Translations under genes and position numbers: made by a program | In this document: piece by piece, positions 22,837 to 33,100 of the stretch | Numbering within the stretch: the stretch's first letter is position 1 | How the letters are laid out: each line of letters opens with the position of its first letter | The notes under the pieces: generated by a model | What the model was told of the DNA's origin: nothing | The model's input: only the letters and a program-made list of their open reading frames with translations | The model's database searches: none | DNA from: Streptomyces roseolilacinus | GTDB taxonomy: Bacteria; Actinomycetota; Actinomycetes; Streptomycetales; Streptomycetaceae | NCBI RefSeq assembly: GCF_014649335.1 | Contig: NZ_BMSV01000002.1 | Location: 62,001-126,000 of the forward strand | Direction: 5' to 3' | DNA: 64,000 bases

Positions 22837-25656
22837 CTAGGGGTGTGCACGGGTCGGTTCCGCGGACCCGCCGGAATCCGCCGGGTGCGCCCGGTCGACG
22901 ATCCGGGCCAGGTCCACCCGCGACCGGACGCCCAGCGCGGCGAAGACGTTGCGCAGGTGGTGGTCGACCGTGCGCGGGCTGAGCGACAGGCGCACCGCCA
23001 CCTCGCGGTTGGTGGCCCCCTCGGCCACCAGGCGGGCGATGCGCAGCTGCTGGGCCGTCAGCCGCGACAGGCCGCCCTCGGGCCTGCTGCGCGGGGCGCT
23101 GCCCGCCGCCCGCAGTTCGCTGTCGGCCTGCTCCGCCCAGCCCCGGGCCCCGCACTGCTCGAAGGCGATCAGCGCCTCGCGCAGCCGGTCCCCGGCCTCA
23201 CGCGGCCGGCGCTGCCGGCGCAGCCACTTCCCGTACAGCAGCAGCGTCCTGGCCCGCTCGAACTCCCCGCTCGCCACCTCGTGGCGGTACAGCGCCCGTT
23301 CGTACCAGTCACCCGCCTCCGCCGGGTCCAGCAGCGCCCGGCACCGCGCCAGCTGGGCGGGCGCCTGCGGGTCGGCCCCCAGCGACGCCCACACGGCGAA
23401 CTCCTCGACGGCCGCGCGGGCCGCGCCGGGCTGGCCGGCGAACGCCGTCGCCTCCACGTAGCAGGGCAGCGCCAGGACGCGTACCGCGAAGTGCCCGCCC
23501 CTCGGCCCCGACCGCACGACCGGGCGGAGCCGCGCGGCGGCCTCCGGCACCCGGCCCCGGCTCAGGTCGGTGCGCGCCGACGCCCACTGCGCCAGTGCGG
23601 CCGCCTGCGCCAGCCCGTGCCGCCGCGCGGTGTCCAGGGCGCTCGCGGCGTGCGCGGCGACCCCCGGCTCGTCGCCCTCGACCGACAGGGCCAGCGCCAG
23701 CACGGCGTGGAGGTGCGCGGCCACGTTGTGCTGCCCGGACCGGTGCGCGGCCCGCAGCCCCTCCTCGGCGTGGGCGCGCGCCCGCGCGTGCCGGCCCGCC
23801 CTCAGCTCGGCGTACGCCAGGTACTCCAGCGCCCGCGGCACCGACGCGGCCGACCCCTCCGCCCGGGCCACCGCGAGCGCCCGCGCGCTCACCCGGCAGG
23901 ACGCGGCCACGTCTCCGATCAGCAGCGCCGCGGCGCCGGCCCGCAGCAGGAGCGCCACATCGGCGTCGTCGGCCCCGGCCCGCTCGACGGTGCGCCGCAG
24001 GGGAGTCCGCGCCAGGTCCAGCCGCCCGCGGAGCGCGGCCCGCAGGCCGGCCAGGTACTCCTCCCCGCTTCCCGCCCCGTGCTCCGGCGGCGTCGCGTCG
24101 TCGTCGGACGCGCTCACCGCGACGGCGTCCAGGGACGCCAGGCACGCCGCCACGTCGCCGGCCGCCCAGGCCGCGTCCGCCGCGGCCAGGCGGGCCGCCG
24201 TGGCGTGCCCGGGGTCGTAGGGGGCGAGCAGCGCCGCGGCGGCGCGCAGGGCCTCGTGGGCGTCGGCCACCGGTCCGTCGTCCGACGCCAGGACCCCGTC
24301 GACCAGTTCGACCCGGCCCCGCACCGCGTCGTGCCCGCCCGCCGCCCGCGCCGAGGCCAGCAGCTCCCGCGCCCGCCCCGGCGCGCCCGCCAGCCGGGCC
24401 TGGTCGGCCGCGGCCGTCAGGCGCTCCACGCGCGCGCTCGTCCCGACCGTCAGCTCCGCCGCGCGCACCAGTGCCGAGGACCGCTCGCGGGGCGGGTGGC
24501 GGACGTCGCCCCGGGTCGCCTCGGCGGCGAGCGCCGCCGCCAGGTGGGGGTCGGGGCCCCGCACGGACAGCGCCGTGTGGGTCAGGCGGGCCAGCGGGTG
24601 GCGGCCCGCGTCCAGCGCCAGGGCGAGCGCCCCGTGCGCCGCCCGCCGCCGGGCGGGCGGCGCCTCCGCGTACACGGCCCTGCGCAGCGCCGGGGTGGCG
24701 CAGGCGATGCGGCCCCCCGCCCAGCCGACCAGCCCGGCCGCCTCCGCCGCGGCGAGCGCGGACCCCGGCAGCCCCGAGCGCCGCGCGGCGTCCTGGACGA
24801 GCGCGGCGTCGGCCGTGCCGCCGTCCGGGTCGCCTTGTGAGGCGGCCGCGACCAGCAGCAGCAGGTCGCCCAGTTCCTCGGGGAGTTCGGCGGGCCCGGG
24901 GCGCACCACCCGGGTCAGCGCCGCCGCGTCCACCAGCGGCCGCGGCAGCGGCGCGCGGCCGGCCAGCTGCGCCGCCGACAGGCGCTCCACGAGGAAGGCG
25001 AGGAGGGCGGGGTTCCCCTCCGCCTCGGTCACCAGCTCCTCCCGTACGGAGGCGTCGACGGGCCCGGCCGCCAGGTCGTCCACCACGGCCGCCGCCGCAC
25101 CGCGCGACAGCGGCCCGAGGACGACGGACGGCAGCCCCGCGAAGTCCCGGCTCCCCGGGTGCCGCCGCACGGCCGTCACGAGCACCGCCACCGGGCCCGC
25201 CGGCCGGACGTCCCGCAGGAGGGCGGCGAGCGTGCGCCGGGACGGCTCGTCCCACAGGTGCGCGTCGTCGACGCAGAGCAGCAGCGGCCCGGAGGCGGAC
25301 GCCGCCCGCAGCGCCGCCGCCAGGGGGCCGGCGGCCGGCGGACCGGCGGGGGCGGCGTCCCCGCCCGCCCCGTACGGCGATCCGCGCCGGGCCAGGGCGT
25401 CGTACAGGGCGCGCAGGCCGCTGCCCGGGGCGCCGCTGTCGCCCGGCGTCGCCGCCGTCCGCAGGACCGGGCCCGCGGTGAAGGACGCGGCGGCGTGGTC
25501 CAGGAGCGCCGTGCGGCCCAGGCCGGGGTCGGCGGTCACCAGCAGCAGCCCGCCTCCGCCGTGGCGCGGTGCGTCCAGCGCGGCGGCGACGGACCGCAGT
25601 TCCACGTCCCGGCCGTGCACGCGGGAAGGTCGTTCGAGGGTCGGTTCTACGGTCAT
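22837..25656 (-). CDS. LAL-type LuxR-family transcriptional regulator
   Basis: A 939-residue large ATP-binding LuxR regulator. The N-terminal AAA-like ATPase domain (about 12-330) has a Walker A variant ADPGLGRT (residues 42-49) and Walker B LLLCVDDAHLWDE. A long alpha-helical, TPR-like middle region runs to about 860. The C-terminal LuxR helix-turn-helix is at about 870-930 (LTAQQLRIARLVAEGATNRE, then LSLSPRTVDHHLRNVFAAL). The Walker A lysine is replaced by Arg48, which may weaken ATP binding or hydrolysis. LALs are often pathway activators; the target here is unknown. ATG start at 25656. Confidence 0.88.
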   Translation of the reverse strand: MTVEPTLERPSRVHGRDVELRSVAAALDAPRHGGGGLLLVTADPGLGRTALLDHAAASFTAGPVLRTAATPGDSGAPGSGLRALYDALARRGSPYGAGGDAAPAGPPAAGPLAAALRAASASGPLLLCVDDAHLWDEPSRRTLAALLRDVRPAGPVAVLVTAVRRHPGSRDFAGLPSVVLGPLSRGAAAAVVDDLAAGPVDASVREELVTEAEGNPALLAFLVERLSAAQLAGRAPLPRPLVDAAALTRVVRPGPAELPEELGDLLLLVAAASQGDPDGGTADAALVQDAARRSGLPGSALAAAEAAGLVGWAGGRIACATPALRRAVYAEAPPARRRAAHGALALALDAGRHPLARLTHTALSVRGPDPHLAAALAAEATRGDVRHPPRERSSALVRAAELTVGTSARVERLTAAADQARLAGAPGRARELLASARAAGGHDAVRGRVELVDGVLASDDGPVADAHEALRAAAALLAPYDPGHATAARLAAADAAWAAGDVAACLASLDAVAVSASDDDATPPEHGAGSGEEYLAGLRAALRGRLDLARTPLRRTVERAGADDADVALLLRAGAAALLIGDVAASCRVSARALAVARAEGSAASVPRALEYLAYAELRAGRHARARAHAEEGLRAAHRSGQHNVAAHLHAVLALALSVEGDEPGVAAHAASALDTARRHGLAQAAALAQWASARTDLSRGRVPEAAARLRPVVRSGPRGGHFAVRVLALPCYVEATAFAGQPGAARAAVEEFAVWASLGADPQAPAQLARCRALLDPAEAGDWYERALYRHEVASGEFERARTLLLYGKWLRRQRRPREAGDRLREALIAFEQCGARGWAEQADSELRAAGSAPRSRPEGGLSRLTAQQLRIARLVAEGATNREVAVRLSLSPRTVDHHLRNVFAALGVRSRVDLARIVDRAHPADSGGSAEPTRAHP

Positions 25657-25823
25657 CCCCGGGACGGTAGTGACCCGCGCCCCGGTCCGGAAGGCATCGG
25701 TCCGTTACCCGGTGTGCGGCCGCCGCCCGCCGCCCACCCCCTCCCGCCTGCGCCGACGCCGCCGGGTTGGGCCGGTGCCCAGGGCGCGGCCCGCGGGTTC
25801 TGTGCCGCTGCCCGGTCGCACGA

Positions 25824-25856
25824 CCGGCGGCCGCGCGTGGAGGGCGCGGCCGCCGG
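25824..25856. terminator. terminator of the polyesterase gene
   Basis: Thirteen-base perfect arms CCGGCGGCCGCGC and GCGCGGCCGCCGG with a 7-base loop, 29 bases past the polyesterase stop on the minus strand. Confidence 0.7.
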
Positions 25857-25885
25857 AGGAGGCAGGGCCCTGCCGGGCCCGGGGG

Positions 25886-26785
25886 TCAGGAGGTGTGCGG
25901 GCAGTTGCCCCGGTACTCCTCGATGGTGAGGCTCGGCCGCGGCAGCGGGCACAGGAACTGCTCGTAGCGGGTGTCGTTGTCGATGAACCGCTTCAGCCAC
26001 GAGATGCTGTACTTCGCGATCGTCGTGTTCGAGGTGTTCGGGGAGAAGTGCGAGGCCCCGTTCAGCTCCAGGTAGGCCCGGTCCAGCGACGACGGCAGGT
26101 TCTCGTAGAACGGCTCCGCGTGGCTGGACACCGGGGCGATGGTGTCCCCGTCGGCGCCCACGATCAGGGTCGGCGTCCGCAGCTCGGGCCAGGTCTTGTC
26201 CAGGTTCCACGGCGTCAGCGGGACGGCCGCCTGGAGGGACGGACGGCTCTTCGCCGCCTCCAGGCTGCCGCCGCCGCCCATGGAGTGGCCCATCACGCCG
26301 AGGCGGGTGGCGTCGACGCGGCCGCGGACGCTGCTGCGCTGCGTCAGGTAGTCCAGCGCGGCGAGCAGCTGGCGGCCCCGGCTGTCGGGCTGGTCGAGCG
26401 TGGTGTTGGTGTCGATGGTGAACACGACGAACCCCTGCGAGGCCAGTCGCGGGCCCAGCCAGGCGATCGACGACTGGGTGCCGGTGTAGCCCGGGGAGAC
26501 GGCGATGGCGCCGAACGTCCCGTCGCTCGTGCTCGTCGGGTAGTAGATCGTCCCTCCGCCGAAGCCGGTCACCGACAGCGAGGAGACGGTGGTCTCCGAG
26601 ACGGCGTACGGGCCGCGCACCGCCTCGATGCTGGCGTTGGTGGGCGCGGGGCCGCGCTCGTACGGGTTGTCCGCGGCGTGCGCGCCGGGCGTCGGTCCGA
26701 GACCGAGGCCGACGACGACCGCGACCGCCGCGAGGGCGCTGCTCAGCGAACGGGTCCTGCGCTTGGTGTGGGGGTTCTGGTGCAC
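25886..26785 (-). CDS. secreted cutinase-like polyester hydrolase (PET-hydrolase family, alpha/beta hydrolase)
   Basis: A 299-residue exported hydrolase. After a signal peptide ending near AHA-ADN (residue 37), the mature protein starts [16 protein letters not shown] and closely follows the Thermobifida cutinase / Streptomyces SM14est type of polyesterase. The triad is Ser168 in GHSMGG, Asp214 in GADGDTIAP and His246 in GASHFSPN. The oxyanion and substrate-cleft residues Tyr100 (SPGYTGT), Met169 and Trp193 (TPWNLDK) are kept. Cys279 and Cys295 would form the usual C-terminal disulphide. Family members cleave cutin, aliphatic polyesters and, in several cases, PET; activity here is inferred. 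GTG 26785 is the chosen start, giving a normal N-region of a signal peptide. Confidence 0.93.
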   Translation of the reverse strand: MHQNPHTKRRTRSLSSALAAVAVVVGLGLGPTPGAHAADNPYERGPAPTNASIEAVRGPYAVSETTVSSLSVTGFGGGTIYYPTSTSDGTFGAIAVSPGYTGTQSSIAWLGPRLASQGFVVFTIDTNTTLDQPDSRGRQLLAALDYLTQRSSVRGRVDATRLGVMGHSMGGGGSLEAAKSRPSLQAAVPLTPWNLDKTWPELRTPTLIVGADGDTIAPVSSHAEPFYENLPSSLDRAYLELNGASHFSPNTSNTTIAKYSISWLKRFIDNDTRYEQFLCPLPRPSLTIEEYRGNCPHTS

Positions 26786-27024
26786 GACAAAGTCGTCCTC
26801 TCCGTCGTGGCGGGACCCCGGGGCGGAGGGCGCGCGGCCGGCCGGCCCCGGCGCACCGCCCCGGGGGTGGGTGACCCGCCGGTGTGTGGCGGTGTCACTG
26901 TGGCGGCGCGCCGGGGCGCGGGGCATCGGCTATATCACCGGTCTCGGCGCCGCGGCCCGCCCGGCGCGCACCGCGGCCCGTCCGGTGGTCGACTGGGAGG
27001 GGGGAGCGGCGAGAGGAGCCGACG

Positions 27025-27303
27025 ATGTACGTCCTGCGCGTCGAGCACGCGGTCCCCGACTACGCCGCCTGGAAGCAGGCGTTCGACGGCGACCCGCTGG
27101 GCCGCGGCGCCGCCGGCGTCCGGGGCTACCGCGTGATGCGGCCGGTCGCGGACCCCGGCCGGGTCATGATCGACCTCGACTTCGACGACCTGGAGCGGGC
27201 CGAGGACATGCTGGCGCGGCTGCGGGAGCTGTGGACCCGCGTGACGGTGGCGGTCGGACCGGAGGCGGAGATCACGGAGGTCGTCGAGACCGGGCGGTAC
27301 TGA
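27025..27303 (+). CDS. small ABM-like (ferredoxin-fold) protein of unknown function
   Basis: A 92-residue protein (MYVLRVEHAVPDYAAWKQAF at the start) whose beta-alpha-beta pattern and size resemble dimeric alpha-beta-barrel proteins of the antibiotic-biosynthesis-monooxygenase type. The conserved segment is GVRGYRVMRPVADPGRVMI. Function is not known. GAGAGGAG precedes the ATG at 27025. It is an isolated gene divergent from the polyesterase gene. Confidence 0.7.
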   Translation: MYVLRVEHAVPDYAAWKQAFDGDPLGRGAAGVRGYRVMRPVADPGRVMIDLDFDDLERAEDMLARLRELWTRVTVAVGPEAEITEVVETGRY

Positions 27304-27404
27304 CCGCGCCCGCCCCTCTCCCGGCGTGCCCGCCGCCTTCCGGCGTGCCCGCCGCCCCCTCCCGGGGCACCCGCCGCCCCCTCCCGGTGCCCGGCTGCGC
27401 CGGA

Positions 27405-27953
27405 CTACGCCCGCAGCCGCTCCCACACGAGCCGCTCCACCTCCTCGCGGTCCCGGCCCGGGTGCTCCGCGGCGATGAGGTGGCCGCCGATCCACACCGA
27501 GAAGGCGATCATGCTTCGCGCCTCCGCCTCCTCCTCGTCCGGGCAGAACTCCGAGAACAGCGCGCGCAGGTAGTCCATGCGTCGCGTGTCCACCCGCCGC
27601 AGCCGCCGTGCCACCGCCTCGTCGCGCCGCGCCCAGTCGCGGACCGCGAGGTCGGTGTGGATGTCGGTCGTCAGCCCCGGGACGACGTCGGCCAGCCGCA
27701 GCAGCCGGGTCCGCGCGTCCCCGCCGCCGCTCTCGACCCGCTCGATCACCTCGGCGGTGACCTCCTCCTCCCAGGTGTCGAGCATCTCGCGGAGCAGGGT
27801 GTCCCGATCGCCGAAGTGCCAGTAGAAGCCGCCCTTGGTGACCCCCAGGGCCTGCGCGAGCGCCTCCACGCGGACGGCCTGCGGGCCGCCCTCGGCGAGG
27901 GCCCGCAGCCCTTCTTCGATCCACTTGCCGCGAGGTGTGCGGGCCACGGCCAC
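27405..27953 (-). CDS. TetR-family transcriptional repressor
   Basis: A 182-residue TetR regulator. The N-terminal DNA-binding domain (about 8-55) contains VRVEALAQALGVTKGGFYWHF, the standard helix-turn-helix signature (quoted here without its neighbours), and the remainder is the helical ligand domain. The start is GTG 27953. It is divergent from the DUF2867 gene, and two copies of an 8-2-8 dyad fill the 94-base gap, so it probably represses both itself and its neighbour. Confidence 0.88.
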   Translation of the reverse strand: MAVARTPRGKWIEEGLRALAEGGPQAVRVEALAQALGVTKGGFYWHFGDRDTLLREMLDTWEEEVTAEVIERVESGGGDARTRLLRLADVVPGLTTDIHTDLAVRDWARRDEAVARRLRRVDTRRMDYLRALFSEFCPDEEEAEARSMIAFSVWIGGHLIAAEHPGRDREEVERLVWERLRA

Positions 27954-27980
27954 GGTGTCCTCATCCTTCTGTCGACCCGC

Positions 27981-28032
27981 CTATACGCAGGCGTATGGAC
28001 GGGGGTAGTGTCATCCGTACACCAGCGTATGG
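27981..28032. promoter_or_regulatory. two tandem TetR-type operators
   Basis: Two 18-bp dyads share the right half-site GCGTATGG: CTATACGC-AG-GCGTATGG (27981-27998) and CCGTACAC-CA-GCGTATGG (28015-28032), 34 bases apart. Both lie between the divergent tetR-family and DUF2867 genes, the second ending 15 bases from the DUF2867 start codon. Confidence 0.7.
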
Positions 28033-28047
28033 AATGGGGGTTCCGAC

Positions 28048-28635
28048 ATGAAGCTGGCACCCGAGGCCCACACCTCCCGCCCCTGGCGCATCCACGGGAT
28101 CGCGCACGACTTCACACTCGAGGACGTCTGGGAGCTTCCGGCCTCCGGCGGCCCGGACGACTTCCCGCGCCTGCTGGAGGCGATCTGGTCCGGCGGCTTC
28201 CCGGAGGACTCGTCCCTGCCGGTCCGCTTCCTCTGGGCGGTCAGGGAGAAGCTCGGCGCCCTGTTCGGCTGGGACGGGGAGGAGGACGGCGTCGGCGCGC
28301 GGGTCCCGTCGCTGGCGGAGCGCCTCCCGGACGACCTGCGGGGCCGGCCGACGGGTCCGCCGACCGGGAAGCCGTTCTCGGCGCTGTACCTGACGGACGA
28401 CGAGTGGGCGGCCGAGATGGCCAACCGCACGGTCCACTCCGTCATGCACCTGAGCTGGGTGCCCGACGGCTCCGGTGGCCACCGCGGCCGGATGGCCGTC
28501 CTGGTGAAGACGAACGGGCGGCTCGGCACCGCCTACATGGCCGCCGTCGCACCCTTCCGGCACCTGATCGTCTATCCGCAGCTGATGCGCTCGTGGGAGC
28601 GCAGCTGGAAGGAGCTCACCGCCTCCGGGCGCTGA
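28048..28635 (+). CDS. DUF2867 family protein
   Basis: A 195-residue protein of the DUF2867 type, with the conserved LEDVWELPASGGPDDFPRLL (20 residues) near the N-terminus and VHSVMHLSWVPD and VLVKTNGRLGTAYMAAVAPF in the second half. The fold resembles START/polyketide-cyclase-like lipid-binding proteins, but function is unknown. It is probably controlled by the divergent TetR protein through the paired operators, which suggests it responds to a small hydrophobic compound. Confidence 0.8.
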   Translation: MKLAPEAHTSRPWRIHGIAHDFTLEDVWELPASGGPDDFPRLLEAIWSGGFPEDSSLPVRFLWAVREKLGALFGWDGEEDGVGARVPSLAERLPDDLRGRPTGPPTGKPFSALYLTDDEWAAEMANRTVHSVMHLSWVPDGSGGHRGRMAVLVKTNGRLGTAYMAAVAPFRHLIVYPQLMRSWERSWKELTASGR

Positions 28636-28813
28636 CGAGGTGCCACCCCGGCGGACCGGTCCGGTCCGCCGGGGCGGGTCCGTCGGAGCGGCAGGCGGCG
28701 CGGACGGCTCCGGATGGAGCACCCCGACAGGGCCCCGGCCGCCGTCCCGACCGAAGGTGGAGGCAGCCACGCCGCCGCGCCCCGCCCGGCGTGCCGCCGA
28801 CAGGAGGTACGAC

Positions 28814-30088
28814 GTGCCCACGCGCACCGCACGCCCCCGCGCCGCCGCCCGGACGGCCGCCGCGGCGGCCCTGGTCCTCGTGGCGGGCATGGCGCCCGCG
28901 CTCCACCCCGCCCGGGCCGCCACCGCGCCCACGCCCGCGCCCGCACCCGACGCGGCGCTCCAGCGCCGGCTGGAACAGCTCGTCGCCACCCCCGGCGGCC
29001 CGCCCGGCGCCATCGTCGTCCTCCACCGCACCGGCACCCGCACCGCCGCCGGTACCGGCCCCCGCGCCGCGGGTGCCGCCGCCCGCACCGGCACCCGCGA
29101 CGGCGGCGGAGCGGGCCGGGGAGGCCGCACCGAGGTGTACCGGGCCGGGACCGCCGACCTCCGCACCGGCCGCCCGCCCCGGATCCACGACCACATGCGG
29201 ATCGCCAGCGTCGCCAAGGCGTTCAGCGGAGCCGTCGCCCTGCGCCTCGTCGACGAGGGGCGGCTGCGCCTCGACGACACCATCGGCCGCGTCCTGCCCG
29301 CCCTCCCCGCCGCCTGGCACCCCGTCACCCTGCGCCAGCTCCTCGCCCACACCAGCGGCCTGCCCGACTTCAGCGCCTCCCCGGAGTTCCTCGCGATCAT
29401 CACCGAGGACCCCCGGCACCGCTTCGACTCGCGCCGCCTCCTCGACTTCGTCGCCGACCAGGGCCTGCGCTTCGCCCCCGGCAGCCGGTACGCCTACTCC
29501 AACTCCGACAACATCGCCGTCGCCCTCATGGCCGAGGCCGTGACCGGCCGCCGCTACGAGACCCTCCTCGAACAACTCGTGTACCGGCCCCTCGGCCTGC
29601 GCGACACCCACCTGCCGCAGGGGCACCGCCTCCCCGAGCCCTACCTGCACGGGTACGCCGTCGACCCGCCCGCACCGCCCGAGGACGTCAGCGAGGCCAT
29701 CGGCGCGTCCGGCAGCTGGGCGTCGGGCGGCATCGTCTCCACCCCCGCCGACCTCGGCGCCTTCATCCGCGCCCACGCGTCCGGCGCCCTCCTGTCCGAC
29801 GCGACCCGCCGCGCCCAGCGGACCTTCGTCCCCGGCGGCGCCTCCCAGCCCCCCGGCCCCGGCGCCAACGACGCCGGACTGGCGATCTTCCGCTACACCA
29901 CCCGCTGCGGGGTCGTGTACGGCCACACCGGCAACACCCCCGGCTACACCCAGCTCGCCGCCGCCACCCCCGACGGCACCCGCTCCCTCACGTTCTCCGC
30001 CACCAGCCAGATCCCCCTGGACGCCGCGCTCCTGGCCCGCACGCGCGCACTGCAGGAGGACTTCGTCTGCGCCCTGCTCCGCGACTGA
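28814..30088 (+). CDS. secreted SxxK serine hydrolase (D,D-peptidase / beta-lactamase family), second copy
   Basis: A 424-residue exported member of family S12. The signal peptide runs to about residue 36 (HPARAA). Motifs are S132-V-A-K135, Y228-S-N230 and H371-T-G373. A low-complexity Gly/Ala/Arg/Thr-rich insert (about 72-106) splits the first beta-strands from the SxxK helix. GTG 28814 is preceded by AGGAGG at 7-base spacing. It shares only the fold and motifs with the serine hydrolase at 19948-21309 and is not a recent duplicate. Probable role is peptidoglycan or D-amino-acid peptide hydrolysis. Confidence 0.87.
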   Translation: MPTRTARPRAAARTAAAAALVLVAGMAPALHPARAATAPTPAPAPDAALQRRLEQLVATPGGPPGAIVVLHRTGTRTAAGTGPRAAGAAARTGTRDGGGAGRGGRTEVYRAGTADLRTGRPPRIHDHMRIASVAKAFSGAVALRLVDEGRLRLDDTIGRVLPALPAAWHPVTLRQLLAHTSGLPDFSASPEFLAIITEDPRHRFDSRRLLDFVADQGLRFAPGSRYAYSNSDNIAVALMAEAVTGRRYETLLEQLVYRPLGLRDTHLPQGHRLPEPYLHGYAVDPPAPPEDVSEAIGASGSWASGGIVSTPADLGAFIRAHASGALLSDATRRAQRTFVPGGASQPPGPGANDAGLAIFRYTTRCGVVYGHTGNTPGYTQLAAATPDGTRSLTFSATSQIPLDAALLARTRALQEDFVCALLRD

Positions 30089-30116
30089 CCGGGCCCCGGG
30101 CCCCGGCACGACGGAG

Positions 30117-30150
30117 TCCGGGGTGCCGCCCCGGCGGGCGGCACCCCGGA
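30117..30150. terminator. bidirectional terminator between serine hydrolase and GH3 genes
   Basis: Fifteen-base perfect arms (30117-30131 and 30136-30150) with a 4-base CGGC loop, between convergent stop codons at 30088 and 30165. Confidence 0.8.
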
Positions 30151-30164
30151 CGGGCGGGAGGGGG

Positions 30165-33100
30165 TCAGGCGGCCCGGTACGCGGCCGTCAGCCGGCCCAC
30201 CGCGGCCGACGGCTCGCCCCGGAGCAGCAGCCGGTCCGCCTCCGCGAACGGCTTCGCGGACGCCGCCGTGATGCCGCCGGCCATCTTCTGCTGGACGATC
30301 AGCCGCGCCGTGCCGACCAGTTTCCGCGCCGCCGGGGACGTGCCGCGCCCGGCCGCCTCCAGGGCCCGGGCGCCGGCGGCGAGGGCCTTCAGCGCGGACT
30401 CACCGCCCCGCACGGGCTTCGCCAGGGTGGTGAGCCCCCAGCCGTACGGGAACTGCGGGTCGTACACCGCGTCCCCGACGTTCAGCGGCAGCTGCGCCTC
30501 CGACTTCGGCCACGTCACGGGCAGCTGCCCGGTGAACGGCCGCCTGCCGTACAGGACGTCCGCGACGCCCTCGCCCTCCGTGCCCGGCAGCCACGACGCC
30601 ACCAGCGCGTCGACGGCGCCGAGCCGGTCCCCGACGAGCTGCGGCCGCCCGGAGACGACGAGGACCGCGCACCGCATCGCCGCGCACACCTTGTCCACGG
30701 CCGCCTTGTCGGCGGGGGACAGCTCCAGGTCGTGGCCGTTGCCGACGTCACCGACGCCCTCCGCGTACGGGGTCTCACCGACGACGACCACCCCCACGTC
30801 GTGGCCCGCCGGGTCCGCCGACGCGTCCTCGGAGTACGTGACCTCCGCGTCCGGCGCCGCCCTGCGCATGCCCTCCAGGATCGTCGTGCCGGTGGTGATC
30901 CGGCCGGAGGAGCCCTGCCAGCTGATGGTCCAGCCACCGGCCTGGTTGCCCAGGTCGTCGGCGTTGGACCCCGCCACGTACACCTTCTGAGACGCCTTCA
31001 GCGGCAGCACGCCGCCGTCGTTCTTCAGCAGCACCTGCGACTTCGCGACCGCCTCCCGCGCGACCGCGCGGTGCGCCGGGGAGCCGACCTCCGCGAGGTG
31101 CGTCGTGTCGGCGTACGGCTTCTCGAACAGGCCGAGCCGGAACTTCTGCGTCAGGATCCGCGACACCGCGTCGTCGATCCGCGCCCCGCTGATCCGGCCC
31201 GCCGTCACCTCCTCCCGGAGGATGCGGGTGAAGTCCCGGTAGTTCGTCGGCACCATGATCATGTCGAGTCCGGCGTTGACCGACGTGCGCACGTCGCTCG
31301 GGTAGTCGCCGGGTATCTGGTCGATGGCCTGCCAGTCGCTGATCACGAAGCCCTCGAAGCCCATCCGGCCCTTCAGCACACCGTTGATCATCGCGGCGTC
31401 GGCGTGCATCTTCACCGGGCCCGCGTCGTCCCCGATGACGTCCAGCGACGAGTACGACGGCATCACCGTGCCCGTGCCCCGCCGCACCGCCTCCGCGAAC
31501 GGCGCCAGGTGCACCGCCTCCAGCTCCTCGCGGGTGACCCGGGTGACGCCCTGGTCGGTCGTGTACGAGCCGGTGGACGACGAGCCGAAGGCCGTACCGC
31601 CGTCGCCGACGAAGTGCTTGGCGCTGGCCAGCACCTTGTCGTTGCGGTCCAGGTCCTCGCCCGAGGCCCGGCCCTGCATGCCGTCGATGACCGTCGCCAT
31701 GGCGGTGACCAGCGCCGGGTCCTCGCCGAACGACTCGTACGAGCGCCCCCACCGCTCGTCGCGGGTCACGCACAGGCACGGCGCGAAGTCCCACGGGACA
31801 CCGGTGGCGCGGACCTCCTTCGCGGTGACCGCCCCGGTGCGCCGCGCCAGCTCCGGGTCGCGCCCGGCGCCGATGCCGATGTTGTGCGGCATGATCGTCG
31901 CGCCGACGACGTTGTTGTGCCCGTGCACCGCGTCCACGCCGTAGATCAGCGGGATCTGGAAGCGGGTCGCCCGGGTGCGCAGCTGGTACGCGTCGACCAT
32001 CCGCGCCCACGCCTCGGGCGTGTTCGGGGTGGGCACCGAACCGCCGCCGGAGAGCAGCGACCCGAGCGCGTGGGAGGCGATGTCGCCCTGCGACGCGAGC
32101 GCGTTGCGCTCGGCCTGCGTCATCTGCCCGGCCTTCTCGGCGAGCGTCATCCGCGACACCAGGTCCGCCACGCGCCTCTTCACCGGCAGGCGCGCGTCGA
32201 GGTACGGCAGGCCGTGCGCGTCCACGACCACCTGCGGGTCCTCGGCCGGCGGCTTGGCGCCGGCGACGGTCAGCCGCAGCGGGACCGTCTCGGCGGCCTC
32301 CGCCGCGCCGTCGCGCAGGGTCGGCACGGCCACCGTGCGGGACTCCCCGGACGGCGTGCCGGCGGGGAAGGTGAACGTGCCCGAGACCGGCGTGAAGTCC
32401 TCGCCGGGCCGGGCGGAGCCGCCGCCGGTGCTGTACGCGACGGTGACCGGCTCGGTGAGCGGCCCCGACCCGGTGGTGGCGACGGAGAGCCTCACGCGCG
32501 CGGTGCCGCCCTCGCCGACGGGGTGGACGGCGGCGTCGGCGACGACCCGGGCGGTGACGGCCGGGTCGGCCTTCCCGTACAGCTCCACGCCGTCGACGGC
32601 GAACGCGCCGGGCGACCCGGGCGGCAGCGTGAAGGCGTACCCCCACATCGCGTTCAGGCCGAGCACCTGGTCGATGCCGCCGACCGGCTGGTAGTCGGCG
32701 CGGTAGACGAAGTCGGAGAACGGGATCTCGACGAGGTGCCAGCCCTCCCAGTCGTCGGTGAACGACGTCGTCCACAGCTCGGACGTGGCGCCGCTGGTGC
32801 CGCCGTCCTTGATCTCGAAGTGGATCCGCCTGCCCGAACCGGGTGGCAGCGGCGCCTTGTTCTGCCCGTACCACCAGAACCGGACGCCCCGGTGGGCGGT
32901 CCAGTCGCGCGCGGGGCGGTCGGTGGCGAACTCGTGGCTGAAGCCGCCCCAGCCGCTGATGTCGTAGCGGCCCTCCAGGACCTTGGCCCCCTCGGGCGCG
33001 TCGGGGCGCTGCGCGAGGGACAGGGCGGGCCGGTCGTCGGTGTCGCTGCCCCAGGTGAATATCCCGTCGGCGGGCGGGTCGGCGAACGGCACCTCGCCCT

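Noticed and set aside
19948..30088. The two SxxK serine hydrolases as a recent duplication
   Set aside because: They share only the family motifs; spacing, inserts and most residues differ.
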